Source of the DNA: Todiramphus chloris collaris
Lineage: Eukaryota; Chordata; Aves; Coraciiformes; Alcedinidae
Direction of reading: 5' to 3'
Assembly: GCA_025345505.1 (NCBI GenBank)
Contig: JANVCC010000106.1
Span: 12,282,222 to 12,346,221, forward strand
Length of the DNA stretch: 64,000 nucleotides
Notes under the pieces: generated by a model
Seen by the model: the letters and a program-made list of their open reading frames with translations, nothing else
What the model was told of the DNA's origin: nothing
Databases searched by the model: none
Made by a program: the position numbers and the translations under genes
In this document: in pieces, positions 58,792 to 64,000 of the stretch
Layout of the letters: every line of letters starts with the position of its first letter
Numbering within the stretch: position 1 is the first letter of the stretch

Positions 58792-58809
58792 TGGCACTCA
58801 ATGTGGGGC
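58792..58809 (+). promoter_or_regulatory. tRNA-Lys-like primer binding site of provirus C
   Basis: TGGCACTCAATGTGGGGC matches the primer site for tRNA-Lys at 15 of 18 positions. The three differences are all transitions, two of them at CpG positions. It lies eight bases after the LTR end. tRNA-Lys priming is usual for class II viruses, so its presence with an ERVL-like pol is notable. Confidence 0.65.
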
Positions 58810-59148
58810 TCAACAACAGTTTTACATATATTCCACTGTAGCTTAGTAGTTATTAAGTGGCAAGCTCCTGTGCAGGTCACAGAGTTTGGTGGCTACGCTA
58901 CTTATGCTGCTTATCTTCCTATTTTACCAAGCTCAGGAACATGCTAATACAAACAATACCTATGTGCTTTGCCCTGACATTGATCATCCTGCTGTGCTGG
59001 GGGAGTTACTTTGTAGGAAGGATGAAGGAACTCAGGAACATGATTCTGGTTTTGTTGGTGTTACTGTGCTGGCAGAGCTATCTTGTGGAGATGAGGAGGG
59101 ACTACATTTCCCTCTCCCTACCAGGAACTGATGTGAGTGGATTTATTG

Positions 59149-59949
59149 TGAAGGCTCCTGAGGTTCTTTTCCGCCCTTATGTGATCTGTTTAATATTTGT
59201 TGGGGTTTTGGGAAGTTATTCTGTTTTCTTTCTTGTCTTAAAGAATTTTTCCATACTTGTTTGTCAGGGAGGTAAATTGCCGTACTTAATAGGGACAAAA
59301 GGACCTGGTCAAAGGGGGAGGGGTCCAGCCAGCCGAATAAAGGGGGTTGGGTGCAGCCCCTGGGGCTCTTGCTTGGTTTGCTCCCTGCATTCGAGGAGGA
59401 GAAGCTGCCCTCGTGGTGCAGAGAACTCATCCCCACTGCATCTCCTGCTCTCCCTGCTGCGTCTCCTGCTCTCCCTGCTGCCTACCAAAGATCCTCTGGA
59501 CTCCGGGATCAGCTTGGAGAGAATTCATCCCTGCTTCACCTCCTGCTTTTCCTCCTACCCCTGCTGCCTCCCGAGGATCCTGCTGGACACCGGGATCAGC
59601 TGCCCAGGGGGTTCGTGACGTGGGCTTTCCGTCGGCCATTGCACCGTGGGGACTGAGCTGGGTCCGGGCTGGTGGGGAGACCATCGCGCCCTCCCTGCTC
59701 CCCGGGAGCCCCCGAGAGGCTGGCACTGGGTTCCCTGTGCTGTTTTCCTGTTACTGCCATAGTTATTGTTGTTTGATTGCCTTGTTATATAGATATTTAG
59801 TAAAGAACTGTTATTCCTATTCCTCATATCTTTGCCTGAAAGCCCCTTAATTTCAGACTTATAAGCATTCGGAGGGGAGGGGGTTGCATTTCCATTCCAA
59901 GGGGGACTCCTGCCTTCCTTGGCAGACACCTGTCTTTCAAACCAAGACA
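59149..59949 (+). mobile_element. GC-rich solo LTR in the provirus C leader, TSD TATTG
   Basis: Starts TGAAGGCTCC and ends CCAAGACA, flanked by TATTG at 59144-59148 and 59950-59954. It is an uninterrupted paralogue of 40105-41193. The region 59290-59740 is GC- and CpG-rich relative to the surroundings, with a GCCGAATAAAGGGGGTTGGG core near 59332. A short tandem repeat (CATCTCCTGCTCTCCCTGCTG-like) lies near 59438-59480. Confidence 0.92.
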
Positions 59950-60281
59950 TATTGCTCACTAATACTGGTGGCACACTGTGGGTTGTGTGGAGCCTGGTCT
60001 CATCTTGGTGTCAAAGACAACTTCTGGGTGGGTCAACACCAAGATGTGCCCTGAGGTGGCCTGTCTCTGGGTGGCAGGGTATGTGGAAGGATTTGGGCAG
60101 GTTCCCAGGACAGTTACCACTTCCTATAACCTGGGACAACAGGCAAGTAACCCCGTCAAATTGACACACCACCTAATTGAAGGGTACCTTGAATACCCCA
60201 GTGAAAACAGCATCTTCTGTCACTGTACTGAGGCCTGGCCTGCACCTACAGAGCCACAGTTCAGTACTCTCAGAGGACTGT

Positions 60282-60533
60282 TGTGGGAGACGAGCTGAGC
60301 AGTCAGCGGAGAAGCAATACAGATCTATTGATCTTAAAACCATGGGAAAGAACATTGTAGTTAGGGAAGTTAAACTTCGTAACTGCAGAAGCTAAACAGC
60401 CTTGAGCTAGAGAATGTTGAGGAGTTGCAATGCTAAAAATAGAAACCAGAACATGGGTATATAAGCACGCTTATCTGTAAAATAAAGGTCTTTGTCTTTG
60501 CACCAAGACAGAGTCGGTGAATCAATTGCCACA
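60282..60533 (+). mobile_element. Short 252-bp solo LTR with 6-bp TSD GACTGT
   Basis: Starts TGTGGGAGACG and ends ATTGCCACA, flanked by GACTGT at 60276-60281 and 60534-60539. It has a TATATAAGC box near 60459 and AATAAAGG near 60481. The short length, compact promoter and 6-bp duplication resemble alpharetrovirus or class II LTRs. It is the only recognised copy of this family in the window and it interrupts the provirus C leader. Confidence 0.9.
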
Positions 60534-60679
60534 GACTGTAGTTGAGGTAGGGACACAAACCGTCTCTGAGGACACCCTGGTTGAGAGAGGAACCCAAACA
60601 ACAACTACAGTAATTGCGCTGGTAGTAAGAAAGAAACAGTGGACCATGAGACCAATGTGTACGTACTCTTGATTAACAA

Positions 60680-61638
60680 GGGAGCAGGAAGAAGAGGAAA
60701 GCCTTGATCAAGAAGCTGGCCCTTCAATGAAGAGATTGGAGGAGGAAGTAAGAGAACTGAAAAAAGAGGAGGACACTGCCTGGTCCCTGACCTCATGAGA
60801 ACTTCAGGATATGCAGAAGGACTACTGCTGCCAGCTGAGTGAGCAGATTGAGGCCTGTCTGCTTCGATTCTGGGACAATGTTGCTGACACTCAGCAACTG
60901 GAAGGTAAGGAAGCCCAACAGCTGGGCTCCCTTGCTCAAGATTGGGGAATTGAGAGGGGAATTGGAAAAGAGGCAGCAATTTGCAGTCTCTGGAGATGGC
61001 TCCTTTCCAGTGTGAAGGCAAGGTACCCATACAAGGAAGACCTTACAAGTTCTAGCCTCCCAGGAAAGTGGACTACTGTAGGTGATGGTATCCAGTACCT
61101 AAGAGAATTAGCAGTGCTGGAAATCATCTGTAATGATCTAGATGATGATAAGGGCTCCAAAGATGCCGAAGATGTCCCATGCACACAGGCCATGTGGAGA
61201 AGGGTGACCAAAGGTGCCCCAGCATCATATTCTGCCAGCTTGGCGGTGATGTACTACTGGAAATGGATATGCGAAAGGTCTCTGGTTTGGACACACCAAC
61301 TGTGGATGCAATGTCTTCTTGGCTTCAAAACTTTGAAAAAAAGTCTTGGTACCTCTTCATCCCTACAGGCCAGTGCACTGGATATCAGGGATACCTCAAG
61401 AATTCAGTTCCCTCCTGCCCCAGTTAGAAGGAAAGGTTGCCCCAGGCACGTGCCATGTGGTGCATTCTGTTTCTTCCTGTGTGACCACGGGGAGCACATG
61501 AAGAAGTGGGGTGGGGAACCCACCTTTAAGCAGGAAGCCCTTGTATGTGGACTGCGAGGGAAGACAGCTGTCAAGAAAAAGCCACCCAAGAAGGCTGTCA
61601 GTATAGTTACTACAGAAACCCAAGAAGGTAATAGATGA
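60680..61638 (+). pseudogene. Provirus C gag with a 275-codon open frame
   Basis: The open frame 60811-61638 is the longest in the window (275 codons). An upstream in-frame segment (60680-60795) encodes a coiled-coil-like stretch (MKRLEEEVRELKKEED) and is separated from it by one TGA at 60796-60798. Residues 40-175 have a capsid-like helical composition. The C-terminal part is basic (KTAVKKKPPKKAVS), as expected for the gag end. The sequence resembles ERVL gag, the family from which mouse Fv1 derives. A shift in register seems to have occurred near residue 180. It is probably decayed, but the length of the open frame deserves a test. Confidence 0.75.
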
Positions 61639-61796
61639 TCTCCCAGATATGGGATGACTAAGATGACCTCCCTTGATCCTGAAGAGGTGACTTGTGGTCT
61701 GGCATAGCAAGGGTCAGACAATGAATATTCTGACCAGGAACAGGAATAGAGGGGCCCTGACTCTGGCCAGGAGAAGGAAAGGGATGACCAGGTGTA

Positions 61797-62075
61797 TTGG
61801 ACTATGTGGATTCTATGGCCTGGCACACCAAACCCACAGAGCTACAAAGCTTTGGTAGACAGTCATGCACAAGTGTATGCTGTTGCCATATGCTGTTGAC
61901 ATCAGAGTATAGAGGCATAGAACCTATCTGGATCTCTAGAGTGACAGGGGGATGCCAAGAATTATCTGTACTGGAAGCTAAGGTAAGCTTAACCAGGGAC
62001 AAGTGGGACATTGTGACTGTCCCAGAGGCCCCTTGTATCCTTGACATAGACTTCAAGGACCCAAAGGAATACTGA
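61797..62075 (+). pseudogene. Provirus C protease region
   Basis: The frame that reads ALVDSHAQVYAVA (about 61846-61884) holds the protease active-site region. The triplet is Asp-Ser-His (61858-61866), where the family has Gly at the third place. A second frame (61797-62075) carries PIWISRVTGG, VLEAKVSLT and WDIVTVPEAPCILDIDF, the later part of the domain. The two are in different frames, so a frameshift separates them. Confidence 0.75.
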
Positions 62076-62259
62076 TGAGCTTTTGGTGTCGCTGCTGTGA
62101 ATGCAGAGAAGAGCAAACAGCTATCTAACATGCCTGGCTTCTCAGAAGATCCCTTTGCTGTGGAACTGTATGTGTTGAAGAGCAATGGGTGCCAGTTGCT
62201 ACTAGTATAGTGCACTGATCTCAATATTGAACAAACCGAGACTCTGGCTCCCATCCATG

Positions 62260-63190
62260 ATCTGATTCATCAACTGGAGAGCCAAGGCATCATCAGTAAA
62301 ACCCACTCACCTTTTAATAGTCCCATATGGCCAGTGCAAAAGTCTGATGGAGGGTAGAGGTTAACAGTAGACTACCATGGCTTGAACAAAATGACTTCAC
62401 CATTGAGCACTGCTGTACCAGATATATTAGAGCTATAGTACTAACTGGAGTCAAAGGCAGCCAAGTGGTATGCTACAACTGACATTGCTAATGCATTTTT
62501 TTCAATTCCATTTTTAGAAGAATGCAGGCCACAGTTTGCTTTCACATGGACCGGTGTCCAGCACACCTGGAATTTATTGGCCCAGGGGTGGAAGCACAGT
62601 CTTACTGTGTGTCTTACATTTGTAAGCCTTACTGGACTAATTTGAACTTTAGTGGAAAAGGGTGATGCCCCTGAACATCTACAATACCTTGACAGAATCA
62701 TTGTGTGGGGCAACAAAGCAGAAGAAGTGTTTGAGAAAGGGAGAAGAGTAATTGAGATCCTTTTGAGAGCTGGGTTTGCCATAAAGAAAAGCAAGGTCAA
62801 GGGACCTGCACAAGAGATTCAGTTCTTGGGAGTAAAGTGGCAGGATGGACACTGTCATTTGCCTATGGACATTGTCAACAAGATAGCAACTGTGTCTCCA
62901 CTGGCAAACAAAAAGGAAATACAGACTTTCCTGCACCTTATGGGTTTCTGGAGAATGCACAGAATGTTACAGTCATCTTGTGAGACCTCTCTACCAAATA
63001 ACCCAGAAGAACAATTTTGAGGGAGGCCCTGAGCACCAACAAGCCTTTGACCACATCAAACAGGACATAGCTTGTGCAGTAGCTCTTGGGCCTGTTCAAA
63101 TGGGACTGTCTCTGCAGAATGTACTCCACACAGCATCTGGGGAGCACGGTCTCACCTGGAGCCTCTGTCAGAGAATATCAGGAGAAACTT
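62260..63190 (+). pseudogene. Provirus C reverse transcriptase
   Basis: The N-terminal part (PIHDLIHQLESQGIIS, then a stop near 62357) begins at about 62250. Motif A (TDIANAFFSIP) has its Asp at 62481-62483. The LPQG-type motif reads LAQGWKHSLT. The YxDD box reads YLDR at 62685-62696, losing the second Asp. The thumb follows in the open frame 62652-63020 (KVKGPAQEIQFLGVKWQDG, NKKEIQTFLHLMGFW). The connection domain lies beyond, in another frame. The sequence type is ERVL-like. Confidence 0.87.
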
Positions 63191-63589
63191 GAGGTCGACC
63201 ATTAGGTTTTTGGAGCCTGGGGTATCTAGGATCAGAAGCCCACTACACCCTGACTGAAAAAGAGATACTGGCAGCATATGAGGGGATTTGAGCCTCTTCA
63301 GAAGTTGTTAGTACAGAGGCACATCTCTTGGCACCACGATTACCTGTGCTTCATTGGATGTTCAGAGGAAACACTCTGTCCATGCATCACGCAACTAGTG
63401 CAACATGACGCAAATGGGTAGCATTGATCATGCAATGAGCTTGCCTGGGTAAAACCTAATTGTCCAGGTATCCTGGAAGAGATCATGGACTGGTCAGAAG
63501 GCAGAGATTTTGGAGCACCACCTGAAGAGGTGACTTGCGCCCAAGAGGCACCACTATATAATGAGATACCAAAAGATTAAAGGTGTTAT

Positions 63590-63925
63590 GCTTTTTTTAC
63601 TGGTGGATCCTGTTGTGTGGTAGGAAATCATCAGAAGTGGAAAGCTGCTGTATGGAGTCCCACAGGACAAATTGTCAAGGCCACTGAAGGAGAGACTCAT
63701 GCAGGGTGGCTAATGCTTTGTGGGGGAGGCTGCAGGATTGGAAGGCCAGTTGTCAGTGCAGAGGTAAACCCATCTGGGCTGTCACATTATGGAAGGACAT
63801 CGCTGCCTGAGTGGAAACTGAAAACACCTAGCATCCAGTCAGGGTCCAGCCACCACAGCCCAGCTGTCCTGTTTCTGAAAAGGACACCAACTAGAAGCAT
63901 AACACAGAATCCACAAGAATCATAG
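63590..63925 (+). pseudogene. Provirus C RNase H start
   Basis: At about 63593-63607 the frame reads FFTGGS, where the RNase H family has FxDGS, so the first catalytic Asp is a Gly. It continues with WKAAVWSPTGQIVKATEGE and then loses homology. A later piece (RGKPIWAVTLWKDIAA, near 63762-63810) lies in another frame, implying a deletion and a frameshift between them. No integrase was seen to the window end. Confidence 0.75.
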
Positions 63926-64000
63926 TCATTGCTGTCTCATTTTTTTGCTTGTTTAATGGTATCACAGTAAGCAAATGTTATGTTGAGCAACAAGGGGAAT

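Larger units (their letters stand above)
58810..60680 (+). other. Provirus C leader / pre-gag region
   Basis: Outside the two inserted LTRs this holds two short open segments. One (58886-59131) begins with a hydrophobic run. The other (59978-60281) includes VKLTHHLIEGYLEYPSENS and is collinear with gag. They may be remnants of a pre-gag ORF. A 253-codon ORF at 58857-59618 crosses the LTR junction at 59149 and is therefore a chance fusion. Confidence 0.5.
58236..64000 (+). mobile_element. Provirus C: ERVL-like, 5' LTR through RNase H, runs to the window edge
   Basis: The order is 5' LTR (58236-58783), tRNA-Lys-like primer site (58792-58809), leader with two later LTR insertions (59149-59949 and 60282-60533), gag (about 60680-61638), protease (about 61797-62075), RT (about 62260-63020) and RNase H (about 63590-63900). 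No integrase was seen before the window end. The RT and gag resemble ERVL (class III). Active-site residues of protease, RT and RNase H are all changed, so it is inactive. Confidence 0.9.

Noticed and set aside
58857-59618. A 253-codon plus-strand ORF starting in the provirus C leader
   Set aside because: It runs across the TSD-defined junction at 59149 into an inserted LTR, so it is a chance fusion of unrelated sequences.
59347-59974. Long overlapping ORFs on both strands (up to 167 codons) in the GC-rich LTR
   Set aside because: GC-rich sequence has few stop codons. They fall within an LTR and their frames are not preserved in the paralogue at 40105-41193.

Overview
This window looks like avian nuclear DNA that is unusually rich in transposable elements. 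The bird signature is CR1 LINEs (three 3' fragments plus one copy with both ORFs) together with class I and class III endogenous retroviruses (ERVs) and many solo LTRs. By my hand tally about half of the 64 kb is recognisable TE sequence. That is far above what is usual for bird autosomes and would suit a W chromosome or another low-recombination block. I found no host protein-coding exon, no rRNA or tRNA gene, no CRISPR array and no bacterial-type feature. All ORFs whose product I can name are retroviral or CR1 remnants.

Layout. 0-17 kb is mostly AT-rich unique sequence with a class I solo LTR (730-1305), a minus-strand LTR (9523-10176), a small LTR (from 11139) and a CR1 tail (14.3-14.6 kb). 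17.5-24.4 kb holds a minus-strand LTR and provirus A (minus strand, class III-like pol, gag-pro-pol, no env, 3' LTR at 18083-18895, no 5' LTR seen), which is split by a solo LTR at 20503-21075. 25.7-28.7 kb has an LTR, an opposite-strand LTR abutting it, and a CR1. 30.6-37.8 kb is provirus B (minus strand, gammaretrovirus-like, tRNA-Pro-type primer binding site, 5' LTR at 37211-37817, truncated inside env); an 808-bp LTR sits in its gag. 38.3-46.4 kb is a series of solo LTRs, one inserted in another. 50-56.5 kb has a CR1 tail, a solo LTR, two smaller LTRs, and a CR1 with ORF1 and the first part of ORF2 that is itself split by an LTR. 58.2-64 kb is provirus C (plus strand, ERVL-like), whose leader carries two further LTR insertions.

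The best-supported result is a set of insertion boundaries read directly from target-site duplications (TSDs). Five class I LTRs have 4-bp duplications (AGGT, CCAC, CTGC, CTGG, CCAG). Five LTRs of three other families have 5-bp duplications (ACCTC, AAGGT, CTCAT, CCTAC, TATTG). A 252-bp LTR has a 6-bp duplication (GACTGT). These give an order of nested insertions without any database.

All three proviruses are broken by stops, frameshifts, insertions or loss of catalytic residues. No new functional system is evident. The items most worth following up are the nested TSD record, the long terminal inverted repeats of one LTR family, the 275-codon gag ORF of provirus C, the primer-site/pol combination in provirus C, and the repeated U3 of provirus A.
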